64,000 nucleotides of DNA, from the NCBI RefSeq assembly GCF_900496975.1, contig NZ_UFQC01000003.1:1-64000 (forward strand), written 5' to 3'. Position 1 is the first letter of the stretch. Each line of letters starts with the position of its first letter. Under the pieces are notes generated by a model. It ran no database searches. It worked only from the letters and a program-made list of their open reading frames with translations, and was not told the origin of the DNA. The position numbers and the translations under genes were made by a program. Source of the DNA: Achromobacter veterisilvae (GTDB taxonomy: Bacteria > Pseudomonadota > Gammaproteobacteria > Burkholderiales > Burkholderiaceae_B). Shown here one piece after another: positions 26,431 through 34,864 of the stretch.

Positions 26431-27180
26431 TCAGGCGCCGGGCGCGGTTTCCAGCGGCGCCACGGCCGCGCCCTGGATGCCGTGGCGCGCCAGCGCTTCG
26501 GCCACGAATCCCGATTTCTTCATGGCCTCGACGAAGGCGCCCAGGTAGGCGCTGGCCTTGTCGCCGCGGCTCTTGGGCACGCCCATGGCCTGGCGGATCA
26601 GCATGAAATGGCCGTCCAGCAGGCGCAGGCCGCCCAGGCGCTGCGCATCGGCCTGGAGCTGCTGCTTCACGCCGGCGGCGACTTCCAGGTTTTCGCGCAG
26701 GAACGTGTCGACCACGGCGGGCGAGGTCGGCGCGCGGAAGATCTCCGCCTGCTTGAGTTCGCGCGTCAGGTACAGGTCGTAGGCGCTGCCCTTGCCGACC
26801 GCGACGCGCCGTCCCTGGCGGTCCACCTCGTCCATGGCGGCGATCGGGGAATCCTGCCGCACCAGGTACGCGCCTTCGATGACCACATAGGGCGCGGTAA
26901 AGGCGATCTGCTCGCCGCGCAGCGGATCGATGGCGAAAAAGCCCACGTCCGCCTGCTCGGCGGCCACCGCGTTGACGGATTCGCCGGCGGACTTGAATAC
27001 CACCAGTTCCAGCTCCACCTGCAGGCGCCGGGCCAGTTCCGTGGCCAGGTCCACCGAGACGCCGCCGGGCCGGCCGGTGGCGGCGTCGGTATTGGCCAGT
27101 ATGGGATTGCCCAGATTGATGGAGGCGCGCAACGTGCCCGTCGGGGCGAAGGCGGAGAGCAGCTCGTGGTCGGTCTTCAT
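26431..27180 (-). CDS. Amino-acid-type ABC solute-binding protein lacking a signal peptide
   Basis: A 249-residue SBP_bac_3 domain protein: GTLRASINLGNPILANTD opening strand, DLATELARRLQVELELVVF, ADVGFFAIDPLRGEQIAFTAPYV and VAVGKGSAYDLYLTREL are all typical of polar amino-acid binding proteins. The start at 27180 is well supported by AAGGAAA a few bases upstream; the protein begins MKTDHELLSAFAPTG with no hydrophobic export signal. A longer frame to 27234 adds no signal peptide either. Either it is cytoplasmic, or it uses a non-classical route. No permease or ATPase lies beside it. Confidence 0.75.
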   Translation of the reverse strand: MKTDHELLSAFAPTGTLRASINLGNPILANTDAATGRPGGVSVDLATELARRLQVELELVVFKSAGESVNAVAAEQADVGFFAIDPLRGEQIAFTAPYVVIEGAYLVRQDSPIAAMDEVDRQGRRVAVGKGSAYDLYLTRELKQAEIFRAPTSPAVVDTFLRENLEVAAGVKQQLQADAQRLGGLRLLDGHFMLIRQAMGVPKSRGDKASAYLGAFVEAMKKSGFVAEALARHGIQGAAVAPLETAPGA

Positions 27181-27271
27181 GGTTTCCTTGGCGGGAGGGG
27201 CCGCGCCGCCGGGCGCGGACGTTGCGGCAAGCATAGCCGGAAGCGCGCGTTTTGCGCGACGCCCCGGCGCG

Positions 27272-27697
27272 CTATTGCGCGCGGCGCAGGATGTAGTGCG
27301 GGGCCAGCGGGCCCGTGGGCCGCGTGCCGTCGCGGTACAGCATGGTCACCTGGTTTTCGCCCACGAAATACCGCTGGCTGTCGCCCGAGGCGTCCAGCCG
27401 GATGGTGCTGCCGTCGGACTCCCAACTGAAGTCGCCCGTCACGACTTCGGGCTGCGGCTGGCGGTCCAGGTACTGGGTCTGTCTTTCGTAGCGGCCGTCC
27501 TGCGTCAAGGTCAGCCGGGTGCGGATGCCGGGGCAGTCCGCGCACGGGAGGGTGCCGTCATAGCTGCCGGCCCAATCCAGCGAATTGCGGGCCGTGTGGC
27601 CGTCGGCGGGCGCGCCGCGGCCGGAGACGGTCTGGGAAGGCGCGCAACCGGCCAGCAGGGCGAGCGTCAGGGCGCAGGTCAGGGTGGTCTTCAGCAT
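27272..27697 (-). CDS. NlpE-like lipoprotein (copper resistance/envelope sensing)
   Basis: A 141-residue lipoprotein: signal peptide with lipobox LAGC (lipidated Cys18), then a small NlpE N-terminal domain. The diagnostic CxxC is in TLPCADCPGIRTRLTL (Cys52, Cys55), followed by GRYERQTQYLDRQP and GDFSWESDGSTIRLD, which match NlpE strands. E. coli NlpE is longer and has a second domain; this protein has only the first. It likely sits in the outer membrane; a role in copper or surface sensing is inferred from the family. Confidence 0.8.
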   Translation of the reverse strand: MLKTTLTCALTLALLAGCAPSQTVSGRGAPADGHTARNSLDWAGSYDGTLPCADCPGIRTRLTLTQDGRYERQTQYLDRQPQPEVVTGDFSWESDGSTIRLDASGDSQRYFVGENQVTMLYRDGTRPTGPLAPHYILRRAQ

Positions 27698-27865
27698 GGC
27701 GAGCTCCTGTGAGGCAAACGCATTCACGATACGGACAGTAACGTGCCCGTGCTGAAACGGGATGTAAGGCGGCCGGTCTTCTTCCGTCGGCGCGCATGCG
27801 CTACGCTTGGCGTTTTTCCTTGCCGGGCCGCCCGGCGCCATGACGATCCGAACAGGACGAATCCC

Positions 27866-28339
27866 ATGAACGGCGAACATCGCTACCGCGTCACCGTGGA
27901 CTGGACCGGCAATACCGGCACCGGCACGTCCAGCTACAAGGCGTATTCCCGCGATCACCTGATACGGGCGGAAGGCAAGCCCGACGTGCCGGGTTCGTCC
28001 GATCCCGCGTTCCGCGGCGATCCGGCGCGCTGGAATCCCGAGGACATGCTGGTGGCTTCGCTGTCCGCCTGCCACAAGCTCTGGTATCTGCATTTCTGTT
28101 CGGCCGAAGGCGTGACCGTGGTGGCTTACCGGGACGAGGCCGAAGGCGTGATGGTCGAAGACCGCGAGCGGGGCGGGGCGTTCGCCCAGGTCACGCTGCG
28201 GCCCGAGGTGACCATCCTCGCCAGCGACGACGCGGCGCTGGCCGCCGAACTGCACGAGCGGGCGCACCATTTCTGCTTCATCGCCAATTCGGTGAACTTC
28301 CCGGTGCGGTGCGAACCGCGCATCGTGCGCGCCGGCTGA
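27866..28339 (+). CDS. OsmC family peroxiredoxin-like protein
   Basis: A 157-residue OsmC/Ohr-fold protein thought to reduce organic peroxides. The peroxidatic Cys69 lies in MLVASLSACHKLWYLHF and the second Cys137 in HHFCFIANSVNFPV, the usual pair for OsmC proteins. The frame is open to 27743 but the upstream part is basic and unrelated; ATG 27866 begins MNGEHRYRVTVDWTG, the family N-terminus. It diverges from the NlpE gene across 168 bases of promoter region. Confidence 0.85.
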   Translation: MNGEHRYRVTVDWTGNTGTGTSSYKAYSRDHLIRAEGKPDVPGSSDPAFRGDPARWNPEDMLVASLSACHKLWYLHFCSAEGVTVVAYRDEAEGVMVEDRERGGAFAQVTLRPEVTILASDDAALAAELHERAHHFCFIANSVNFPVRCEPRIVRAG

Positions 28340-28342
28340 GCG

Positions 28343-28945
28343 ATGCCGTCTCTTCCGCTGCGGCCCGCGATGCCGCCGGCCTGCGCCGACTGGCCCCGGG
28401 ATTATCCCGCCCTGGGCGCGCCCGGCCTGCGCCTGCGCGCCATGCGCGAGGACGACGCCGCCGATTGGTACGCATACCTGCGGCGGGAGGACGTGACGCG
28501 CCACACCAGTTGGAAACTGGACGGGCCGCAGACCCTGGCGGGCCTGATCCGGGCCTATGCGCGGCCCGACCGGTCCCACAGCATGCGGCTCGCCATCGCC
28601 GGCCCGGACGGCCGGCTCGTCGGCACCATCGGCCTGAACGAGATCGCGCTGCCGCAACGCCGCGCCGAGATCGCCTACGACATCGACCCGGCATACTGGC
28701 GCCGGGGCCTGGCCACCCAAGCCTGCGCGGCCTTGACGGGCTGGGCGCTCGAGACGCTGGGCTTCGCGCGCATCCAGGCCACCGTGCTGGACTCCAACAC
28801 GGCTTCGGCGGGCGTGCTGGAGCGCTGCGGTTTCCGCCGCGAAGGGCTGTTGCACGCGTACCGGGTAGTGCGGGGCGAGCCGCGCCATTTCTGGATGTAC
28901 GCCCGTACCTGGCCGCCTGCCGAGACCGGAGCGGAGTGCGGCTGA
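28343..28945 (+). CDS. GNAT family N-acetyltransferase (RimJ/RimL-like)
   Basis: A 200-residue acetyltransferase starting three bases after the OsmC stop, so likely co-transcribed. It has PGLRLRAMREDDAADWYAYL, the core AEIAYDIDPAYWRRGLATQA with the acetyl-CoA loop, and VLDSNTASAGVLERCGFRREG. The second in-frame ATG is only nine codons downstream, so the start is uncertain. Target unknown. Confidence 0.82.
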   Translation: MPSLPLRPAMPPACADWPRDYPALGAPGLRLRAMREDDAADWYAYLRREDVTRHTSWKLDGPQTLAGLIRAYARPDRSHSMRLAIAGPDGRLVGTIGLNEIALPQRRAEIAYDIDPAYWRRGLATQACAALTGWALETLGFARIQATVLDSNTASAGVLERCGFRREGLLHAYRVVRGEPRHFWMYARTWPPAETGAECG

Positions 28946-29009
28946 GCCGGACTGGCGCCTGCCTGATTTGGCGGTAGACTGATCGGCACCTGCCACTTCC
29001 GGGAACGCC

Positions 29010-29138
29010 ATGGATTCCGCCTTGATCGTGATCGACGCGCACCACAACGCCACCTTGTCGTCCATCTCCAGTTTCGGCGTGAAGATCGCCGCCATTCCCG
29101 CCGCCGACATCGCTTTCGGCGGCGCGGCACCGCGGTGA
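29010..29138 (+). other. 42-codon open frame resembling the first residues of an isochorismatase-like hydrolase
   Basis: The translation begins MDSALIVIDAHHN, very like the start of isochorismatase-family hydrolases (ALIVIDVQN), then continues with an unrelated Ala-rich tail and stops. It may be a decayed remnant or a chance frame. Its last four bases overlap the GTG alternative start of the next gene. Confidence 0.25.
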
Positions 29139-29143
29139 GCGCC

Positions 29144-29380
29144 ATGGATCCCGAACTGCTTTCCCTGCTGGTCACGCGCACCATGCCCTTCGGCAAGTAC
29201 CAGGGCCGCCTGATCGCCGATCTGCCCGGGCCGTACCTGGCCTGGTTCGCGCGCAAAGGCTTCCCGCCGGGCGAGCTGGGCCGCCTGCTGGCCCTGATGC
29301 ACGAGCTGGACCACAACGGCCTGTCTTCGCTGCTGGCGCCGCTGCGCCAGTCCGCGGGCAAATCCGCCGGCAAATCCTGA
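29144..29380 (+). CDS. DUF3820 family protein
   Basis: A 78-residue protein dominated by the family motif MPFGKYQGRLIADLP followed by YLAWFARKGFPPGELG. DUF3820 proteins are small, widespread and of unknown function; some are listed as putative quorum-sensing-regulated factors. A GTG at 29135 gives three more residues. The C-terminus ends in a short Ser/Ala/Gly/Lys repeat. Confidence 0.82.
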   Translation: MDPELLSLLVTRTMPFGKYQGRLIADLPGPYLAWFARKGFPPGELGRLLALMHELDHNGLSSLLAPLRQSAGKSAGKS

Positions 29381-29542
29381 AGCGGCCCCTGCGCGAAACC
29401 GCGGGAAACAACTCTGGCGGATTGTGTAGCGTCTTGGCACGCCGCGGGCCGGCGGGCGAGGATACGATAGTGCGGCGCGCGCCGGGCCGGGCGGCCATCG
29501 GCTCCTGTCCGCGGCGCGCTTGCCCATCGAAGAGAGGTCGCC

Positions 29543-29875
29543 ATGAAGAAATACCGTATCTCCGCGTTCCTGCTTGCCGCCCTGTGCGCGGCCGGCGTCG
29601 CGCAGGCGCAGAACGCCGCGCCCACCACGCAGGAATACCAGTACCCCAGCGTGCGCTCCAAGGACGGCAGCCTCTCGCCGCCTTCCACGCTGCGCATGAC
29701 GGTCACGCCCGAGGCCGGCTCCGCGCCGGCGGTCATCCGCGATACGCCGGAGAGCCAGGCCGAATACGTGCGCTGCCGCGAAGTCTCGGACCGCGCCGCC
29801 GTGTCGAACGCGCAGATGCAGGCCGGGGTGGCGCAATGCCTGAAGGAACTGGAGCAGCGCCGCCAGCAGCAGTAG
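29543..29875 (+). CDS. Hypothetical exported protein
   Basis: A 110-residue protein with a clear signal peptide (MKKYRISAFLLAALCAAGVA, cleavage near AQA-QN). The mature part is polar and Gln/Ser-rich, with two Cys (YVRCREVSD and VAQCLKELEQ) perhaps forming a disulphide, and ends in a Gln/Arg run. AGAGAGG precedes the ATG. I do not recognise the family. Confidence 0.65.
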   Translation: MKKYRISAFLLAALCAAGVAQAQNAAPTTQEYQYPSVRSKDGSLSPPSTLRMTVTPEAGSAPAVIRDTPESQAEYVRCREVSDRAAVSNAQMQAGVAQCLKELEQRRQQQ

Positions 29876-29885
29876 GGCGCTCACC

Positions 29886-29912
29886 GCCGGCGCGGGGCCG
29901 GCTTTCCGTTTT
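29886..29912 (+). terminator. Rho-independent terminator candidate
   Basis: GCCGGC-GCGGG-GCCGGC stem followed by TTTCCGTTTT, eleven bases after the stop of the exported hypothetical gene. Confidence 0.6.
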
Positions 29913-29974
29913 GGCTGAACGGTAATAATATTCAATCTCATCAACAAACCCGATCCCGCCGCGGGACCGCGACC

Positions 29975-30853
29975 GTGACCGCCATCTCCCCCGAACCCGA
30001 CTGGACCGTATCGGCCGCCATGCCCGCGATGTCGCTGGCGGGCGGCACGCTGCGCTTCGGCCGGGAAGAGCGGGTCCACGAACGCCTCGAGCCCGGGCTG
30101 AAGCTGGTGTTGGTGCTGGACGGCGAGCTGCGCTATAGCGTGCGCGGCGCGCCGGCCACGCGGGTCAGCGGCCCGCTGCTGCACATGAGCCTGTGCCAGG
30201 ACGCCATGGGCATGGAACACGAATTCGGCGCGCACGAGGCCCTGCGCTTCGTTTCCTTGCGCACCGGCCTGGAGCACCTGCGCGACACGCTGGCGATGGA
30301 GCCGGCGGAACTGGCCGCGCTGCTGCGCGCGCCCGGAGGCCGCCAGCCCTATGCCGATGCCAACCTGCGCGTGGCCCCCGCGATGCAGGCCCTGGGCAAC
30401 CAGATGCTGGCCTGCCCGGTGCAGGGGGCGCTCAAGCGCATGTACCTGTCGGGCAAGGCGCTGGAGCTGACGGCGCTGGCTTTCGGCGCGCTGCAGCCGG
30501 CGGCGTGCCAGGCGCCGGGCCACGGCCTGTCGCGCGGCGACGTCGAGCGCCTGCACCATGCGCGCGACCTGGCCGCCGCGAACCTGCAGGATCCGCCGTC
30601 ACTGCCGGAACTGGCGCGGCGGGCGGGCGTCAACGTCAACAAGCTCACCACGGGTTTTCGCAAGCTGTTCGGCATGAGCGTCTACGCCTACGTGCGCGAA
30701 CGCCGGATGGAGCAGGCCCATGCGCTGCTGGCGGCGGGCGCGCTGTCGGTGTCGGAAGCCGCCTACGCTTGCGGATACACCGACTCGCATTTCACCAAGG
30801 CCTTCCAGCGCCGCTACGGCCTGCTGCCCAGCAGCGTCGCGCCGCGCGGCTGA
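29975..30853 (+). CDS. AraC family regulator (siderophore-locus type, PchR/AlcR-like)
   Basis: A 292-residue protein with an N-terminal effector domain (LEPGLKLVLVLDGELRYSVRG) and a C-terminal double helix-turn-helix: LPELARRAGVNVNKLTTGFRKLFGMSVYAYVRE and SVSEAAYACGYTDSHFTKAFQRRYG. It starts at GTG; an AT-rich sequence with weak likeness to a Fur box precedes it. It sits upstream of a TonB receptor with a good Fur box, as PchR- and AlcR-type activators do; induction by the matching ferric siderophore is inferred. Confidence 0.85.
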   Translation: MTAISPEPDWTVSAAMPAMSLAGGTLRFGREERVHERLEPGLKLVLVLDGELRYSVRGAPATRVSGPLLHMSLCQDAMGMEHEFGAHEALRFVSLRTGLEHLRDTLAMEPAELAALLRAPGGRQPYADANLRVAPAMQALGNQMLACPVQGALKRMYLSGKALELTALAFGALQPAACQAPGHGLSRGDVERLHHARDLAAANLQDPPSLPELARRAGVNVNKLTTGFRKLFGMSVYAYVRERRMEQAHALLAAGALSVSEAAYACGYTDSHFTKAFQRRYGLLPSSVAPRG

Positions 30854-30951
30854 ATCCCCGCGCGCCGCCGCTTGGGCGGCGAAACTCCCGCAATCGCCAG
30901 CAAGACTTCCGCAATCGCCAGCGGGCGCTTCCCTTCCTCTCTAGAATTATT

Positions 30952-30966
30952 TGAGAATAATTCTCA
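30952..30966. promoter_or_regulatory. Fur box upstream of the TonB receptor
   Basis: TGAGAAT-A-ATTCTCA is a perfect 7-1-7 palindrome differing from the Fur consensus TGATAAT-A-ATTATCA by one base per arm. It lies 24 bases upstream of the receptor GTG. Confidence 0.85.
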
Positions 30967-30989
30967 GTAACAAACAAAGAGGGATAGCG

Positions 30990-33113
30990 GTGCGGAAAAA
31001 ATTCAAGACGGGGGCGGGCGCGGCGCGCAGGCGCGCGGCGCGCGCATTGCAATGGCCGCTGTGGCTGGCGGTGACGGCGGGACCGGCGCTGGCGCAGGAC
31101 GCGCAATCGCTGCCGGCGGTGACGGTCAGCGGCGAGGGCATCGCGCCGGACACGGCGACGCTGGGCAAGCTGCCGCTGACGGTGCGCGAGATCCCGCAAT
31201 CGGTCACCGTGATCGGGCTGGAGCGGATGCGGGAACAGAACCTGCAAAGCCTGGACGAGGTCATGCAGCACGCCACCGGCATCACGGTGCAGCCCTACCA
31301 GTTGCTGACCACGGCGTATTACTCGCGCGGCTTCAAGGTCGATTCTTTCGAGCAGGACGGCGTGCCGGTGCTGATGGGCAATATGGCCGCCTCGCCCCAG
31401 GATATGGCGGTGTACGAGCGCGTGGAGATCCTGCGGGGCGCCAACGGCCTGTTGCACGGGTCGGGCAACCCGGCGGCCACCGTGAACCTCGTGCGCAAGC
31501 GGCCGCAGCGCGAGTTCGCGTTCAACGGCACGGTCAGCGCGGGCAGTTGGGACCACTACCGCGCCGAGGCGGACCTGGGCGGCCCCTTGAACGCCAGCGG
31601 CAGCGTGCGCGGGCGCATCGTCGGCGCGGTCGAGGACCGCGGCTATTTCTACGACGTGGCGGACCAGCAGTCGGCGCTGTTCTACGGCATCGGCGAAGTG
31701 GACCTGGGGCCGCGGACGGTGCTGTCCGCCGGACTGCAATACCAGCGCATCCGCTCCACCACCAACATGGCGGGCGTGCCGCGCTACAAGGACGGCGGCG
31801 ACATCGGGCTGTCGCGCTCGACCTACCTGGACGCCGCCTGGGACCGCTTCAACTGGGACACGACCCGGGTGTTCGCCGACCTGGAGCACGGCTTCGGCGA
31901 AGGCTGGACGGCCAAGGTCAGCGCCAATTACCTGACGGCCGACAGCAACCTGAAGTACGCCGGCGCATACGGCGCGATCGACCGCGAAACCGGCCTGGGT
32001 TCGCGGCTGATGGGCGGCGCCTACAAGTTCGACAACACGCAGGCCAGCGTGGACGCCTATGTGAGCGGGCCCGTGCTGCTGTTCGGCCGCCGCCACGAGC
32101 TGCTGCTGGGCGGCAATGCGCAGCGCACCACCTCCGAGCAGTACACGGGCATGCTGACCCCGGCGCTGAACGTGCCGGTGAACGTGTTCGACTGGGATCC
32201 GCGCAGCGTGCCGGAGCCCGGCGTGGGGCCGTATACCTCGCCCGGCGAAACGCGCCTGAAGCAGCAGGGCGTCTACGCCATGGGCCGTTTTTCGCTGGCC
32301 GATCCGGCGACCCTGGTGCTGGGCGGACGCATGAGCTGGTGGAACCAGAGCGCCCCGGGCGCGCGCCAGCGGATCGATCCCGAGTTCACGCCCTACGGCG
32401 GACTGATCGTCGACCTGGACAGGCAATGGTCGCTCTACGGCAGTTATGCGCAGGTATTCCAGCCGCAAAGCCAGTTGACCCGCGAAGGCAAGCCCCTGGA
32501 CCCGGTCACCGGCACCAACTATGAAGCCGGCGTGAAGGGCGCGCTGGCGGACGGCGCGCTGAACGTGTCGCTGGCGGTGTTCCAGATCCAGCAGAAGAAC
32601 CGCGCGCAGCAGGATCCGGACTGGCCTTGCGTGGGCAACAACTGCTACTACATCTCGGGCGGCGAAGTCCGCAGCCGCGGCTTCGAGGCCGAGGCCAGCG
32701 GGCAGGTAACGCCCCATTGGACGGTGGCCGCGGGCTACACCTTCAACACCAGCAAATACCTGTCCGACTCCGTCTCCAACGGGCAGCCGTTCGCCAGCTT
32801 CACGCCCAAGCACATCTTCCGCCTGTGGACGAACTATGCGCTGCCCGTCATGGAGCGGCGGCTGAGCGTGGGCGGCGGCGTGCAGATGCAGTCCGGGTAT
32901 TCGACCGTGTCGGGCCCCGTCACGCTGCGCCAGGGCGGCTACACCCTGGTGGATCTGCGCATGGCGTACCGGCTGGACAAGCACCTGACCGCGGCGCTGA
33001 ACGTGAACAACCTGTTCGACCGCCGCTACTACCAGAGCCTGTCCGGCACGTCCTGGAACAACCGCTACGGCGAACCCCGCAACGTCATGCTGACGCTGCG
33101 CGCGCAGTACTGA
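30990..33113 (+). CDS. TonB-dependent siderophore receptor
   Basis: A 707-residue outer-membrane receptor. After a basic signal peptide (core [16 protein letters not shown], cleavage after AQ), the plug domain runs through [32 protein letters not shown] and [20 protein letters not shown]; the 22-strand barrel ends in Tyr (MLTLRAQY), as needed for BAM insertion. I start at the GTG at 30990 behind AGAGGGA; the frame opens 13 codons earlier inside the Fur box. It probably imports a ferric hydroxamate, catecholate or pyochelin-type siderophore; which one is unclear. Confidence 0.93.
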   Translation: MRKKFKTGAGAARRRAARALQWPLWLAVTAGPALAQDAQSLPAVTVSGEGIAPDTATLGKLPLTVREIPQSVTVIGLERMREQNLQSLDEVMQHATGITVQPYQLLTTAYYSRGFKVDSFEQDGVPVLMGNMAASPQDMAVYERVEILRGANGLLHGSGNPAATVNLVRKRPQREFAFNGTVSAGSWDHYRAEADLGGPLNASGSVRGRIVGAVEDRGYFYDVADQQSALFYGIGEVDLGPRTVLSAGLQYQRIRSTTNMAGVPRYKDGGDIGLSRSTYLDAAWDRFNWDTTRVFADLEHGFGEGWTAKVSANYLTADSNLKYAGAYGAIDRETGLGSRLMGGAYKFDNTQASVDAYVSGPVLLFGRRHELLLGGNAQRTTSEQYTGMLTPALNVPVNVFDWDPRSVPEPGVGPYTSPGETRLKQQGVYAMGRFSLADPATLVLGGRMSWWNQSAPGARQRIDPEFTPYGGLIVDLDRQWSLYGSYAQVFQPQSQLTREGKPLDPVTGTNYEAGVKGALADGALNVSLAVFQIQQKNRAQQDPDWPCVGNNCYYISGGEVRSRGFEAEASGQVTPHWTVAAGYTFNTSKYLSDSVSNGQPFASFTPKHIFRLWTNYALPVMERRLSVGGGVQMQSGYSTVSGPVTLRQGGYTLVDLRMAYRLDKHLTAALNVNNLFDRRYYQSLSGTSWNNRYGEPRNVMLTLRAQY

Positions 33114-33171
33114 CCGACACCGGCGGGCGCGCCCGGCGCGCCGCCCGCCAGCACCCCATGGAGGTAATCCG

Positions 33172-33591
33172 ATGAAGGCAGGGGCCTTTTCCGCACCGCC
33201 GGTCTTCGACTGGCTCGATCATTTCGTGGCGCTGGGCGACGACGGCGCCATGCGCGACATCGGCAAGCGCCGCCGCCTGTCGCCCGGCGAAGGCTGGCTG
33301 ATCGGCGTCAAGGCCGTGGCCAGCGACGCCGACGTGCATGGCGACATGTGGGAACGCCATCCGGCCGGCGAGGAAATGCTGTGCGTGCTGGAAGGCCGCG
33401 TGGTGCTGACGCTCGCCGATGAGCGCGGCGCCGAAACCGACGTGCTGCTGGACAGCCGGCGCTGTACCGTGGTGCCGCGCGGCGTGTGGCATCGCCTGCA
33501 CATCGCCTGTCCCGGGAAAATCCTGTTCGTGACGCCGGGCCTCGGCAGCGAACACCGCCGCGTCGCGGCCCAACCGCAAAGGGAATCGTGA
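33172..33591 (+). CDS. Cupin domain protein in the siderophore locus
   Basis: A 139-residue single cupin: WLIGVKAVASDADVHGDMWERHPAGEEMLCVLEG holds motif 1 with His and Glu ligands, and VVPRGVWHRLHI is motif 2. It lies between the TonB receptor and the RhtX-type importer with short gaps, so it is likely Fur-controlled with them. It could handle a siderophore or its iron; no tested homologue comes to mind. Confidence 0.75.
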   Translation: MKAGAFSAPPVFDWLDHFVALGDDGAMRDIGKRRRLSPGEGWLIGVKAVASDADVHGDMWERHPAGEEMLCVLEGRVVLTLADERGAETDVLLDSRRCTVVPRGVWHRLHIACPGKILFVTPGLGSEHRRVAAQPQRES

Positions 33592-33593
33592 AG

Positions 33594-34799
33594 ATGGATC
33601 GCAAGGCAAACGGGCGCTTGTTCCTGATGGTGGCCGCCCTGTATTTTTCGCAGGGCATTCCGCTGGGCGTGGCGATGGAGGCCCTGCCCACGCTGCTGCG
33701 CCGCGACGGCGCGGACCTGCATGCGCTGGCCTGGCTGCCGCTGGTGGGCCTGCCGTGGGTGCTGAAGTTCCTGTGGGCGCCGGCGGTGGACAACCGCTGG
33801 AATCCGGCCATGGGGCGGCGGCGAAGCTGGATCGTTCCGATGCAGGCGGCGGTCCTGGCCTGCCTGTCGGGCGTGGCGCTGCTGGGCATCTCCTCGGCCA
33901 GCGCGGCCTGGGTGGTGGCCCTGATGGCGGCGGCGTCGCTGGCCAGCGCCACGCAGGACATCGCCACCGACGGCCTGGCCGCGGAGCGTTTCGAGGGCCA
34001 GGCCCTGGCGCGCGCCAATGCCGCGCAGGTGGGCGGCACGATGATGGGCTTCTTTTTCGGCGGCCCGGGCTGCCTGATCATGACGGGCTACATCGGCCAG
34101 CCGGCCGCCGTCGGCGCGCTGGCCGCCGCGGTGGCGCTCAGCCTGTTCCTGGCCGCGACGTGGCGCGAGACGGACGCTGCCGTGCCATCCGCCCGGCCGC
34201 GGGCCACGCTGTCGGGATTCATCCGCCGGCCCGGCGCCTGGGCGCTGGCGGTGGCGGCGTTCCTGTCGGCCATGACGGCCGTGGCGGGCTATGGCCTGTC
34301 CAAGCTGTTCCTGGTGGACGCCGGCTGGCGGGTCGAGGACGTGGGCCGCATCGGTATGGCGGGCGGCATCGTCACCGTGCTGCTGGGTTGCGGCGGGGGC
34401 GCCTGGCTGATCGGCAAGCTGGGCGCGCGCGTGGCGCTGGGACTGGGCCTGGCGGCTTCCGGCGCGGCGGCGCTGGGCTGGCTGGCGCAGGCCCAGGGCT
34501 GGGCGCCGCGGCAGGCGGGCCTGGCCTATGCCTCGCAGGCCCTGGGTTCCTTCGGGGCGGGGGCGGCGTCCGTCGCCCTGATGACGCTGGCCATGCGTTT
34601 CGCGCGCCGCGGCGCGCAGGCGGGAACCGACATGACGGCCGTCCAGAGCGCGCGGGACCTGGGCGAGATCCTGACGTCGTCGCTGATGACGGGCCTGGCG
34701 GCGTACGCGGGCTACGGGGGCGGCTTCGCGGCCGGGCTGGCGGTCGCGGCCCTGACCCTGGCCTTCACCGCGAAGGCGCTGGCGCGGCCGGTGGGGTAG
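33594..34799 (+). CDS. RhtX/FptX family siderophore importer (MFS)
   Basis: A 401-residue inner-membrane transporter with about twelve helices. The opening MVAALYFSQGIPLGVAMEAL and PWVLKFLWAPAVDNRW match the RhtX/FptX family, single-protein permeases that carry rhizobactin or pyochelin across the inner membrane, replacing an ABC system. SATQDIATDGLAAE is also typical. I choose the ATG at 33594 because GGGA sits at good spacing; a GTG two codons earlier also fits. Third gene of the receptor-cupin-importer set. Confidence 0.85.
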   Translation: MDRKANGRLFLMVAALYFSQGIPLGVAMEALPTLLRRDGADLHALAWLPLVGLPWVLKFLWAPAVDNRWNPAMGRRRSWIVPMQAAVLACLSGVALLGISSASAAWVVALMAAASLASATQDIATDGLAAERFEGQALARANAAQVGGTMMGFFFGGPGCLIMTGYIGQPAAVGALAAAVALSLFLAATWRETDAAVPSARPRATLSGFIRRPGAWALAVAAFLSAMTAVAGYGLSKLFLVDAGWRVEDVGRIGMAGGIVTVLLGCGGGAWLIGKLGARVALGLGLAASGAAALGWLAQAQGWAPRQAGLAYASQALGSFGAGAASVALMTLAMRFARRGAQAGTDMTAVQSARDLGEILTSSLMTGLAAYAGYGGGFAAGLAVAALTLAFTAKALARPVG

Positions 34800-34864
34800 G
34801 CGGGGGGCTGGGGCCGAAGCGGGTACACTTGTGCGCCGTTTTGCTTTCCGTCCCAGAGTTTTCC

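Noticed and set aside
29930..29960. Fur box in front of the AraC regulator
   Set aside because: The best alignment matches only about 11 of 19 consensus positions, too weak beside the clear sites at 30952 and 60369.
27272..30559. 1095-codon minus-strand open frame
   Set aside because: Only its last 141 codons (NlpE-like) are credible; the rest lies opposite OsmC, GNAT, DUF3820 and AraC genes.
33486..33593. Longer N-terminus for the RhtX-type importer
   Set aside because: The added part overlaps the cupin gene, is Arg/Pro-rich, and the ATG at 33594 has a ribosome-binding site and the family N-terminus.
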